From: Lachnospiraceae bacterium
GTDB lineage: Bacteria > Bacillota > Clostridia > Lachnospirales > Lachnospiraceae
Assembly: GCA_022791815.1 (NCBI GenBank)
Contig: JAAVZU010000022.1
Coordinates: 1-64,000, forward strand
Reading direction: 5' to 3'
DNA: 64,000 bases
Made by a program: the position numbers and the translations under genes. Each line of letters begins with the position of its first letter. The first letter of the stretch is position 1. The notes beneath the pieces are model-generated. The model made no database searches. It was not told where the DNA came from and was given only the letters and a program-made list of their open reading frames with translations. This document shows positions 42,089 through 51,420 of this stretch, one piece after another.

Positions 42089-43891
42089 ATGGAAAATGGT
42101 AAAATTGATACCAGCCTATGGTTAGCCTTGACCCTGCCAGAATCCCTCCGCAATGCAGCTTCATCCCTGTATACAGGATATAATGTGCAGTTAAGAAGCT
42201 GGGAACTGTTTATAAAATATCATGGAGATTTGAGTTCACGAAGAGATGAGATACCTTTTGTGTTAGAAGAATTAACTGGAGGTTATGGAATTATATTTAT
42301 TGAGGAAAGTAGAATTATAGAGTTTACCAGATTAGAAGAAGTAGATTATATTGAACAGCCAAAACGTGTATGGCTGACATTAAATCAGGGACGCTCAGAA
42401 ATTTGTTTAACTTCCCTGCAGTCCACACCTGGTGTAATTGATGAAAATGTGAATTTGGGAAATAAGAACCAATTATATGGAGAGGGAATATTGATTGCCA
42501 TTATTGATTCTTCTATTGACTATGCACATCCAGATTTTCGGAACGGTGATGGAAGTACAAGAATACTTTCCTTATGGGATCAGACTATAAATAGTGAAAC
42601 ATTAAATAATGAAGAAAGTAACTTTTTTTATGAACCACCTGAGGGATTTGCGATTGGTACAGTATTTACAGAAGAAATGATAAATACTGCATTGGCACAA
42701 ACCAGTATAGAAGAAAGAAGAAAAATTGTTCCTTCTGTGGATGTATCTGGGCATGGAACGCATGTGGCTGGTATTGCTTGTGGAAATGGAAGGCAAAGTA
42801 ATGGAAGATATCGGGGAATTGCCCCTCTTAGTAGCATTCTAGTAATTAAATTAGGAGACTTGGAAGGAGTATCTTTTCCACGGACTACAAGAATGATGGA
42901 AGGAGTAGAGTATGCAGTGCGGTTTGCCGAAGAAAGAGGGATGCCTGTTGCCATTAATCTTAGTTTTGGAAATAGTTATGGTTCTCATAGTGGTAATGAT
43001 ATGGTAGCAAGTTACTTGGACGGCATAGCAACCCGATGGAAAAGTTCTATTTGTACAGGCACAGGAAATGATGGGAATACAGCACGGCATGCAGAAGGAA
43101 TATTAAAGGAAGGGGAAGAACAAGAAGTATCCATGGCGATTTCTGTAGCAGAAAGCAGTGTCAATGTACAATTATGGAAAGAATATCAGGATAGTTTTGC
43201 TGTTGAAATTGTTTCGCCAGATAATCAAACAATACGGTTAGATAATAATGAAAACCGTGTTGTAATAGAAAGAGCTGGTGATTGCATATTAGCTATCAAT
43301 TATGGAACTCCTAGTCCTTTTCAGTTGTTGCAGGAAATATACATGGAATGGATACCATTAGAAACATATATACCAAGTGGTATCTGGAAATTTCGTTTAA
43401 TACCTGATGAAATTAAGGCTGGAAGATATGACTTTTGGCTGCCTTCTGGAAATTATGTACAATCATCAACAAGATTTTTAAAACCTTCATCCAATACTAC
43501 ATTAACCATTCCTTCAACTACAAACCGTTTTATATCTGTAGGTGCATATAATGGCAATAATGGACAGATTGCAGCTTTTTCAGGAAGGGGATATACTAGA
43601 ACAAATCAAGTAAAGCCGGATATTGTAGCACCAGGAGTAGATATTATGTCTGCATCACCCAATAACAGTTATACTATCCGAAGTGGTACTTCTATGGCAG
43701 CACCTTTTGTAACAGGAAGTGCAGCATTATTATTGGAATGGGGAATTATAAAGAGGAACAATCCATATTTATATGGAGAAAATTTGAAAGCACATTTAAT
43801 CCGTGGAGCAGAGCCTTTGCGAAATGAAAGTGTTCCTTCAGAAAGACAAGGATGGGGTGCATTGTGTGTGGAGGATAGCCTGGCTACTTGA
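42089..43891 (+). CDS. subtilisin-like S8 serine protease (CspB-like architecture)
   Basis: A 600-residue subtilase with an intact triad: D140 (AIIDSSIDYAHPDF), H222 (SGHGTHVAGIACG) and S535 (RSGTSMAAPFVTG). No signal peptide or membrane anchor is evident. The ~130-residue N-terminal prodomain-like region and the ~170-residue insertion between the oxyanion segment (GTGNDGNTARHAEG) and the Ser segment match the clostridial group that includes the germination proteases CspB and CspC, but members occur in non-sporulating Lachnospiraceae too. The function is not fixed by context, as neighbours are unrelated. The ribosome binding site is weak (AAAAGGAAAAG). Confidence 0.88.
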   Translation: MENGKIDTSLWLALTLPESLRNAASSLYTGYNVQLRSWELFIKYHGDLSSRRDEIPFVLEELTGGYGIIFIEESRIIEFTRLEEVDYIEQPKRVWLTLNQGRSEICLTSLQSTPGVIDENVNLGNKNQLYGEGILIAIIDSSIDYAHPDFRNGDGSTRILSLWDQTINSETLNNEESNFFYEPPEGFAIGTVFTEEMINTALAQTSIEERRKIVPSVDVSGHGTHVAGIACGNGRQSNGRYRGIAPLSSILVIKLGDLEGVSFPRTTRMMEGVEYAVRFAEERGMPVAINLSFGNSYGSHSGNDMVASYLDGIATRWKSSICTGTGNDGNTARHAEGILKEGEEQEVSMAISVAESSVNVQLWKEYQDSFAVEIVSPDNQTIRLDNNENRVVIERAGDCILAINYGTPSPFQLLQEIYMEWIPLETYIPSGIWKFRLIPDEIKAGRYDFWLPSGNYVQSSTRFLKPSSNTTLTIPSTTNRFISVGAYNGNNGQIAAFSGRGYTRTNQVKPDIVAPGVDIMSASPNNSYTIRSGTSMAAPFVTGSAALLLEWGIIKRNNPYLYGENLKAHLIRGAEPLRNESVPSERQGWGALCVEDSLAT

Positions 43892-43988
43892 TTTATTGTA
43901 AAATTATGATGAGATGGAGGTGTAGTTTATGGAAAAGATAAAGATTTAATTTGCTTAATAGATATGATAATATATTTGTAGAATAAAT

Positions 43989-44016
43989 GTAACTGTTTAT
44001 GGTTCTGAATAGTTAC
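43989..44016. mobile_element. 28-bp palindromic element with 8-bp target duplication (7/8)
   Basis: GTAACTGTTTA ... TGAATAGTTAC, flanked by GAATAAAT (43981-43988) and GAATAATT (44017-44024). It lies between the protease and the leucine-rich-repeat gene. Confidence 0.82.
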
Positions 44017-44086
44017 GAATAATTTAATATAATGCATGATTGAAAATAAGACAAAAAATATAAGTTTGTTAGGAGGCAGGAGGTTT

Positions 44087-45550
44087 ATGAAGGATTTATA
44101 CAGAAAGATAACAGATGTTTTCTTTTATGATAATTATAGTTTAGTCTGGAAAGGAGCTAAGCCTGAGGAGATGGCGGATATCTATGTAGCAGAGATGGAT
44201 TCTTTAATAGATTGTTTAGAAGAAGGCAGAGACTATTATCAAGAATTTGCCAAGGATTACCCGTTAATCTACAAACTTCGTATATTAGTGGATGGGAAAT
44301 ATCAAGTTCCCCAACAAAAAAAGAGTGACTATGCCATCCTTCCATCAAAAGGACTTGTGTTTTTTAAGAAAGCAAAAGAGATAGTTTATCAGTGTTCCTA
44401 TCAAAGATTCTTTCAGATATTAATGTTTTATATCCAGTCGCTTCAAGAAAAATTTCCTAGAGAAACGGCACAAAAGGAATGGTTTTCCCAGTTGAAAAAG
44501 CTAAAAAGGGGACGCCTAAAATCACAGTTTGCCAGCATGGTAGATAAATTATGTTTTTGGAACAACACTATTGGTAATCCGGATACTCACTTTGAAGGCT
44601 CCAAAGAACTTAATTTAGATGCAAAAAATATTGCTTCATTTCAACAATTGAAGTGTCGGGATACCCTTCGCTCTTTAAATGTTCATGGAGCCATCAAGGT
44701 TAGGGATTTTGATGTTCTAAAAGAATATACTCAGTTGGAAACTCTGTACCTTCCAGATATGGGAATTTCCGATATAAGTTTTCTTGCCTCCATGAAAAAT
44801 TTAAAGGAGTTAGGACTTGGAGGTAATCAGATTAAGGATTTAGCTCCATTAGCAGGATTAAAAAAGTTGGAGTCTCTATATATAGCTAGAAACCCAATAC
44901 AGGATTTTTCGGTGGTAAGGGATCTTCCAGCATTGAGAATACTCTTTGCGGACTTGGAACAGCTTCCAGACCAGTTGGCTTGGGATACTATTCCTAAACG
45001 AATTTCCTTGAGAGTTCTTCAGATGACTCTGCTAGAGGGAGATAAATTTGATATAGAAACCATTTATTCCCGTCCGATTTTTCCTTCTGAGAATGACTTG
45101 ACCCAAAAAACAACAGATCCCAGAAAATTGAATGTTAAGGATCGTTGGCTGTATAGTGGTCTTATCAATGCATTAGGTTATCAACCAGCGGTTAAATATG
45201 ATATTACCAAGTTAAAACAATTGGATTGCTCTGATCATATTCTGCTTTGTGATCACTTTCTTTTTCTTAACGAAATAGGAGATTACTCCTGTTTGGAGTC
45301 AGCAGTGAACTTACGAAAATTGAATCTTTCAGGCAGAGTGGTGAAGGATTGGTCATGGTTGTGTAAATGCGTAAATTTACGTGAATTAAATTTGGCAGAG
45401 ACTGATTTTTCAGATTTGGGTCTGCTAGTACAAATGAAACAACTTACATCCCTAAATTTATCAGGGTGTCATAATTTAAAAGAGGATAGCCTTCTATTAC
45501 TTAAGCAGTTGCCTAAATTAAAAAAATTGGATCTTTCTAATACACATTAG
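44087..45550 (+). CDS. leucine-rich-repeat protein, cytoplasmic
   Basis: A 487-residue protein without signal peptide or anchor. Residues ~1-165 form an unassigned alpha-rich domain with many aromatic and charged residues. Two leucine-rich-repeat blocks follow (about residues 170-300, with LETLYLPDMGISDISFLASMKNL-type units, and about 400-487, LRKLNLSGRVV ... LKKLDLSN), separated by a ~90-residue non-repeat segment. The repeats resemble the SDS22/internalin type, normally used for protein-protein binding. ATG 44087 follows a doubled AGGAGG...AGGAGG site; upstream in-frame starts are not needed. The partner is unknown. Confidence 0.75.
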   Translation: MKDLYRKITDVFFYDNYSLVWKGAKPEEMADIYVAEMDSLIDCLEEGRDYYQEFAKDYPLIYKLRILVDGKYQVPQQKKSDYAILPSKGLVFFKKAKEIVYQCSYQRFFQILMFYIQSLQEKFPRETAQKEWFSQLKKLKRGRLKSQFASMVDKLCFWNNTIGNPDTHFEGSKELNLDAKNIASFQQLKCRDTLRSLNVHGAIKVRDFDVLKEYTQLETLYLPDMGISDISFLASMKNLKELGLGGNQIKDLAPLAGLKKLESLYIARNPIQDFSVVRDLPALRILFADLEQLPDQLAWDTIPKRISLRVLQMTLLEGDKFDIETIYSRPIFPSENDLTQKTTDPRKLNVKDRWLYSGLINALGYQPAVKYDITKLKQLDCSDHILLCDHFLFLNEIGDYSCLESAVNLRKLNLSGRVVKDWSWLCKCVNLRELNLAETDFSDLGLLVQMKQLTSLNLSGCHNLKEDSLLLLKQLPKLKKLDLSNTH

Positions 45551-46020
45551 AAACTACTTATCTAGCAGCTCTTATAAGCGCTCATCATCAATTATATTGT
45601 TAAATATGAATAAACTTAGCAGAATAAACAATAAAATAAAAGAAAAAAATATTAATTTTATAAAAAATATAAAAAAAATTTTAAAATATATTGTACAAAA
45701 AAAATAAAAAGAAGAAAAAAATATTTTTTAATGGAGAAGATATAACAGAAAATACTATTTCTGGTATTTTCTAGGGAATGGGTGTTGTATTTTTTCTTGT
45801 TTTTTGATATCATAATTTTGAAGTTTCTATTACAAAATAATTAAAATGTTAATTCAACATATTACAAATACTTTTATGTTGTGATGAACAAAAGAAGAGT
45901 TTGATGAAAATGTTAAATAATAATTTACATTTTATCTTATCTGGAAACAAACAGAAAGAGAAAGTTTTGTAAAGAAATGAAAAAGAAAGAGTAAATGTAC
46001 ATATTCTAGGAGGTTTTTAA
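45551..46020 (+). other. 470-bp AT-rich leader of the surface-protein gene
   Basis: It is extremely AT-rich, with long A and T runs between 45620 and 45740 that would give intrinsic curvature. It contains a hairpin AGAAAATAC / GTATTTTCT (about 45748-45773). I could not place a convincing -35/-10 pair. A strong AGGAGG lies at 46010-46015. Long leaders like this are common ahead of very abundant surface proteins, which fits the gene that follows. Confidence 0.45.
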
Positions 46021-49000
46021 ATGAAAAAGACAAAGAAACAGCTTGCTTTAGCAATGGCTGTAACCATGACAGCTAGTTTATTTTCACCTGCAGGTGCAGT
46101 GGATGCTGCAACAAAGCCAGCTTGGAAATCAACAAAAGCTAGTTTGGTAAAAGGAAAATCAGCAAACTTTACATTGAAGAATGTAGCATCAAGCTACAAA
46201 GTGACTTTTTCTTCTTCTAATAAGAAGATTGTAAAAGTAAAGAAAGTAAATAATAAAAAAGTAAAGGTTACTGCTGTAAAGAAAGGTACTGCAACAGTAA
46301 AGGCAGTAGTAAAGAATAAAAAGAATAAAAAAGTAAAAACTTTAACAAAAAAAGTAACTGTTAAGAATCCAACAGTGAAGCCTACTGTTAAACCTACAGA
46401 ACCAGTAGCGACAACGACCGCACCAGTAGCAACAACAGCAGCACCAGTAGCGACAACAACCGTACCAGCATCAACAACTCCTACACCAACATCAGGCGTT
46501 GTTGTTCCTACTATTGAACCTACACCAACAGTTCCATCACAGGATCAGCTAGTAGATAAGGTTACAATTACAGCAGTGGGAAGAACTTGGATTGAGATTG
46601 TTTTCCCAGATGTCATTGACAGTAGTGCAGTAGCTGATAACTTTAAGGTAACAACTGCACAAAGTGATATTGCAGCTACAGTAACATCTGCAAATTGGTC
46701 TACTGGACATAAAACAGTAAGATTGAATGTAACAGGTTTACAATATGGTTTAAATTATACTATCGCATTTAATGGCTTAAAATCAGCAGGGGTAGACTAT
46801 CCAGTTTCTTCTTTGGATTTTAAATCTTCTACTGTATCAGAAGCATGGGTATTAAAGATTGAGCCAGAGCGTGATACATTAACAGCAGATGGCAAAGATA
46901 ATATGAGAGTCAACTTTAGTTTAGTAGATTCTGCTACAGGTGTTGTGGATCCTAATGCGGATGAAATTGTATTAGAGTTATCAACTACTTATGGTAATTT
47001 CCAGACAACAGAAGTTACAATGCAGGATGGAAAGGCAACAGCAGTTCTTCGTTCGGATTCTTTCCCTGTAACTGTAAATTCCAAGATTCATGTGGAGATT
47101 AAAGGAACTTCTAACGAATATACTTTCTTAAAGGGTACTGTATCCGCAGATGAAGTAGTTACTATGGAAGCTCCAAATTATTCTGCGAGTGGTGAAGCTA
47201 GATTAACAAAGGCAGAATCTGGTCAGGCAGACAGAATTACACTTTATTTTGATAAAGATGTAACTGTAGCATCTTTTGTAGAGTATAATAAAGATATCAA
47301 AGAATATAAGACGGAATGGGTACCTGCTTCAGAAATTGGCTGGGCAGCTAAGGCAACGGATCCAAATGTAGTTGTAAAAGATGGTAAAGTTGGTTATACC
47401 AGACAGAAACTTATCAATAACAAACAATCTACAGTTGCATTTACGGTTACTCAAGAGATAGGTGGTAAGACTGTTACTTATCCAGTTGTTGGATTAAATA
47501 CTGTACAAGGGAATCCACAAGCTTTGGAATTAGTATTGCATGAGGGCATGCCATTAAACGATAACAATCGAGTATATATTAACTATAGTAATGAAAAAGC
47601 AAACATTGTAAATAAACAAGAATTTACTTTGACAGATATAAAGACACCAAAATTCGTTAGTGCGACTTCGGAAGGTTTAAAAAGAGTGGTACTGAAGTTT
47701 GATGAACCAATTCCAGCATTAGTAAATCAGGATAAAATAGTAAACAATATCTTTAATTTAGAAGGTGGTGCTTATAATTTTAACCAAAATGAAACGATTT
47801 GGGGTACTTTTAATCCTGCTACCTTAGAAGATACCAGAAATAATGTAGTATTGACCTTGAATAAAAAAGATGGAGCACAACAGTATTTCCAAGAAAGAGA
47901 AAATGTTGATGATGCTGACTCATACAATTATCAGATTGTAATTACAGGTGTAGTAGATTATGCAGGAACTAATTCAGGGGATGACGAGAACGTAATTGAT
48001 GCAAATGCAAATAATACATTTAAAGTTACTGGAGATAAAAGAAAACCAGAAGCAACTGTTACAGTGGAGTCACCAGAACAATATAGGGTTAGTTTTAATT
48101 GTCCTGTAACGTTTGAACTTGAGAAAGGTGAAACACTTGCAAATATATTCCAGAAAGCATTTACGGTAGATAATGGAGATAGAACAGGATATGTTTTTGT
48201 ATTTAAAAATGGAAAATACGAAGTGGATGCTACAGCTAAGATATTTGGAGATAAAGAAGTAGTTCCAACTTTAGATGCTACAAAAACTGCTTTCTTTAAT
48301 GTTACTTCTATCCGTGATGGTAAGATTGTTGCGGATGGTCAGCCAGCAGATGAATTTGTTGTAGAATTGACACAGGATTGGACAAAGGTATATAAAACTT
48401 CAACAAGTAATAAGAATTATTACAATGATAAATTCCATTTTGAATTTGATAAACAGAAGATCATTAATGATGATAATGGCTGGAAGAATGATGATATTAC
48501 ACTTGACTTGAATTATGCTGCAACTACAGCAAAGAGTGAATCTCCAATGAACAAGAATGATATTATCAGTCCTGTAATTTTCGATATTCAAGAAACTTCA
48601 GAAAATTCATTCTTTACAGTAGTTATGAATGAACCTATTCAGTATAATAACAATAAGAATGTAATTGAGAATTCTACGAATACATATTCTGAAACAAATA
48701 CAAAGCTGAATGATGTAACCGTACAGGTACAAGGTAAAGACCCTGCAGGAAAAGCTTATACATTTAATGGTATTTTCCGTGGTTATGATACAGAGGCAGA
48801 CACAAGAAAAACAGATACTATGTTAAAACTTGAGATTGTTGATGAAAAAGGAAGGACCTTACAGGATTTGGTAGACGATGGATACGATAATCAGTGGAGA
48901 CTTATCTTACACTATATTTATGATGATGTATTAAATGCAACAGATACTGTATACAAAGACTTTAATGTTGAGCCTTCTGAAGAAAATGTATTCCAGATTA

Positions 49001-49329
49001 AGTCAGTAACTGGTCTTGTTGGTGCAACAGAGGATACCGTTATTGTTGAGTTTACGAAGGGTGTATCTACTAATGGTACTGTATTGAAACCTGCAAGCTG
49101 GACTATTAATGGAACAAAGTTAACATCTGCTCCAATTAAGTATGTTCAAAATAGTGGTACCCAAATTACTGGATTCCGTCAAATCACTATTACATTACCT
49201 AAGGGTACATTGACTGCTGGAAAGAGTACTGTTCTTGGTGTAGATCAGTCTATCGTTTCTGCACTTGGAATTGAACTTACTGGAGAACATGAAATTACAT
49301 TTGTTCCAACAGTTGAAACATTAAAATAA
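46021..49329 (+). CDS. large secreted Ig-like surface protein (S-layer-like)
   Basis: A 1102-residue exported protein: signal peptide (residues 1-30, ...SPAGAVDAA), then a very lysine-rich bacterial Ig-like (BIG2) domain (about 35-115, KGTATVKAVVKNKKNKKVKTLTKKVTV), a Thr/Pro/Val linker with repeats of PVATT (about 118-165), and ~930 residues of acidic, Thr/Asn-rich beta-type sequence that probably folds as several Ig-like modules (for example 170-275 and 1000-1100). There is no LPxTG, SLH or transmembrane anchor; the basic N-terminal domain may hold it to the wall. Strong AGGAGG, long AT-rich leader and own terminator suggest high expression. The S-layer label is inference. Confidence 0.75.
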   Translation: MKKTKKQLALAMAVTMTASLFSPAGAVDAATKPAWKSTKASLVKGKSANFTLKNVASSYKVTFSSSNKKIVKVKKVNNKKVKVTAVKKGTATVKAVVKNKKNKKVKTLTKKVTVKNPTVKPTVKPTEPVATTTAPVATTAAPVATTTVPASTTPTPTSGVVVPTIEPTPTVPSQDQLVDKVTITAVGRTWIEIVFPDVIDSSAVADNFKVTTAQSDIAATVTSANWSTGHKTVRLNVTGLQYGLNYTIAFNGLKSAGVDYPVSSLDFKSSTVSEAWVLKIEPERDTLTADGKDNMRVNFSLVDSATGVVDPNADEIVLELSTTYGNFQTTEVTMQDGKATAVLRSDSFPVTVNSKIHVEIKGTSNEYTFLKGTVSADEVVTMEAPNYSASGEARLTKAESGQADRITLYFDKDVTVASFVEYNKDIKEYKTEWVPASEIGWAAKATDPNVVVKDGKVGYTRQKLINNKQSTVAFTVTQEIGGKTVTYPVVGLNTVQGNPQALELVLHEGMPLNDNNRVYINYSNEKANIVNKQEFTLTDIKTPKFVSATSEGLKRVVLKFDEPIPALVNQDKIVNNIFNLEGGAYNFNQNETIWGTFNPATLEDTRNNVVLTLNKKDGAQQYFQERENVDDADSYNYQIVITGVVDYAGTNSGDDENVIDANANNTFKVTGDKRKPEATVTVESPEQYRVSFNCPVTFELEKGETLANIFQKAFTVDNGDRTGYVFVFKNGKYEVDATAKIFGDKEVVPTLDATKTAFFNVTSIRDGKIVADGQPADEFVVELTQDWTKVYKTSTSNKNYYNDKFHFEFDKQKIINDDNGWKNDDITLDLNYAATTAKSESPMNKNDIISPVIFDIQETSENSFFTVVMNEPIQYNNNKNVIENSTNTYSETNTKLNDVTVQVQGKDPAGKAYTFNGIFRGYDTEADTRKTDTMLKLEIVDEKGRTLQDLVDDGYDNQWRLILHYIYDDVLNATDTVYKDFNVEPSEENVFQIKSVTGLVGATEDTVIVEFTKGVSTNGTVLKPASWTINGTKLTSAPIKYVQNSGTQITGFRQITITLPKGTLTAGKSTVLGVDQSIVSALGIELTGEHEITFVPTVETLK

Positions 49330-49393
49330 TTAAAATAACAAGAATATAGGTAATTATCCTTTACAAGAAATATCAAATTTTGTTTTATGAAAG

Positions 49394-49440
49394 AAAGACC
49401 TTACAGATAGAAGAAATTCTTATTTGTAGGGTCTTTTTAT
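49394..49440 (+). terminator. terminator after the surface-protein gene
   Basis: AAAGACC...TACAGATA / TATTTGTAGGGTCTTT stem (with small mismatches) followed by TTTTTAT. Confidence 0.8.
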
Positions 49441-49640
49441 AAGTAATAGTTGAATATTTCAAATTTCAAAGATAGATATAGAAATATATCTAATAGTATT
49501 CTTATATTAGTTAATTAGCATATAATGTATTTTGAGAAAATTAATTTGTATAAGTTATAATAATAATCTATTTAAAAATCAAAAAATGAGTTATAAAACA
49601 ATTGGAATAGTATAGAATTAAGAAAGGTTAGGTATGGATC
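49441..49640. other. AT-rich intergenic region upstream of the ATP-grasp gene
   Basis: It contains a small inverted repeat AGATATA/TATATCT near 49470-49490, a TATAAT at about 49524 without a clear -35, and an AGAAAGG ribosome binding site. Nothing else seen. Confidence 0.3.
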
Positions 49641-50975
49641 ATGAAAAATATCCAAGAAAAATGTAAAAGATATATAGAAGACAACTTTTCTTGTTGTGAA
49701 GAAAGTTCAAAAGAGGAATTGGATTATTTGGAGCATTCTACTGCAAAATATAAGGGACAGACTATATACTCCCTTCATATACCAAAGATGTTTACATTAG
49801 AGGCAAAAGCAGTTTTGGAACATGGAGCAGAAACTATGTATGGTATACTTTATAAAGTTATGAGGGAATATCTGGCTAATCCCCAATACAGGAAGTTATT
49901 TGGATTTTCAAAGGAATTGGAAAGTATGATATGTAACACACCACATTATGAAAATATTCTGCCAATCTGCCGTTTGGATATCTTTTTGAATGAGGAAGAC
50001 TACGGTTATAAATTTTGTGAATTTAATGGAGATGGTACCAGTTCTATGAACGAAGATAGAGAGTTAAATATTGCTTTTCAAAAGACAGCTCTTTATAATT
50101 ATTTAACAAAAGAATATAAGTTGGAGCCCTTTGAACTCTTTGATTCTTGGGCAAAGGAATGTAAAAAAATATATGAAAGTACAGGAAAAAAAGCTAAGGA
50201 AAGTTGTATTGCAGTTGTTGATTTTTTAGAAAAGGGTTGTTCCATTTTTGAATTTGAGGAATTCTGCAGGGCATTTGAAAGAGTTGGATTTCGAGCCAAG
50301 GTTTGTGAAATACGGGATCTTTCTTATAATGGGGAGTATTTATATGACAAAGAAGGAGACGTAATAGATGTAATTTATAGAAGAGCAGTAACATCTGATA
50401 TTATGGCACATAAGAATGAAGTTTCTGATTTCTTACAATGCGTTTCTGATAAAAAGGTATGCCTAATTGGAGACTTTTGTACTCATATTATGCATGATAA
50501 AATTTTGTTTCAGTTACTTAGACATGAACATACAAAATCAATTTTAACAGAAGAAGAGAATCACTTTGTTGATAAACATATACCAGAAACGATACGTTTA
50601 AGTGGGGATATTATAAAAAGTAGAAATGTGGAGAAAGATAAGGAGCATTGGATTATAAAGCCAGAAGATTCCTATGGGGCAAAAGGTGTGTATGCAGGTA
50701 TACATTATAGTAAGGAGGAATGGTCAAAACTGTTGAAAAAATATCAAGATAAAGACTATTTATTACAGGAGTTTGTTATTCCATATCAAACATATAACAT
50801 AGATTTTCATCCTCAAAAGGAGCATGTATTAAAAAAATATAGTAATTTGACAGGGCTTTATGTCTATAATGGAAAATTAGCAGGTGTATATTCCAGACAG
50901 TCGGTAAAAGAGATTATTTCAACAGAACATGATGAGAATGATATTGCATCATTAGTGATATCTCCTCACATTTGA
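49641..50975 (+). CDS. glutathionylspermidine synthase-like ATP-grasp protein
   Basis: A 444-residue protein that resembles the glutathionylspermidine synthase / circularly permuted ATP-grasp family: an N-terminal PICRLDIFLNEEDYGYKFCEFNGDGTSSMNEDREL segment (substrate/ATP site in relatives), a central CIAVVDFLEKG...VDVIYRRAVTSD region, and a C-terminal WIIKPEDSYGAKGVYAG phosphate-binding lysine/glycine loop with LLQEFVIPY. It would form an amide or peptide bond using ATP, but the substrates are not known. It stands alone, between two single-gene units. The ~180-bp repeat begins 36 nt downstream. Confidence 0.7.
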   Translation: MKNIQEKCKRYIEDNFSCCEESSKEELDYLEHSTAKYKGQTIYSLHIPKMFTLEAKAVLEHGAETMYGILYKVMREYLANPQYRKLFGFSKELESMICNTPHYENILPICRLDIFLNEEDYGYKFCEFNGDGTSSMNEDRELNIAFQKTALYNYLTKEYKLEPFELFDSWAKECKKIYESTGKKAKESCIAVVDFLEKGCSIFEFEEFCRAFERVGFRAKVCEIRDLSYNGEYLYDKEGDVIDVIYRRAVTSDIMAHKNEVSDFLQCVSDKKVCLIGDFCTHIMHDKILFQLLRHEHTKSILTEEENHFVDKHIPETIRLSGDIIKSRNVEKDKEHWIIKPEDSYGAKGVYAGIHYSKEEWSKLLKKYQDKDYLLQEFVIPYQTYNIDFHPQKEHVLKKYSNLTGLYVYNGKLAGVYSRQSVKEIISTEHDENDIASLVISPHI

Positions 50976-51011
50976 CATTTTTTTATTTATATGATACTTT
51001 ACTATGAAAGC

Positions 51012-51190
51012 CCTAACAAACGGTTGTATTTCGTGTAAGTTTACTTGCAAAGAAATGTAACTATTTGGCTGTCTAATTGGTATGAGTATGTAGGCGATAG
51101 TCCGAAATACGAATACAGTTGGTGATTGTGAGAGTGCATAGCACGTAACAAGCAATTTTCATTCATGATGGTGCTGCCAAAGGAAACATA
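51012..51190 (+). repeat. ~180-bp structured repeat, copy 2
   Basis: It aligns with the reverse complement of 19888-20069 over its whole length. It contains a nested hairpin (TTTC.TG.AAGTTTACTTGCA.GAAA, about 51027-51055) and the shared block TACGAATACAGTTGGTGATTG. It holds no open reading frame. The two copies lie in opposite orientation about 31 kb apart. Confidence 0.8.
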
Positions 51191-51420
51191 AGTGTTTATA
51201 GGAAAGTGTTATCGATAGTATAATAGTTAGTTTGTGCTTGCATAAAGGCTAATTATTATATTTATCATAGAACCTGAAACAAAGTGTTGCTTGAAAGACA
51301 GTATTTTTTGTAATTTTTAAAGGGTTAAGTTTTTTAGACTAACATAGTTTACAAGGAATAAGGAAACTTACAAGAAAAGACTTGGAACTATAATATACTT
51401 TAGAAAGGTAGAAGAATTAG
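51191..51420. other. intergenic region upstream of degV
   Basis: AT-rich, with no recognised RNA element; AGAAAGG precedes the degV start. No clear promoter could be placed. Confidence 0.3.
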
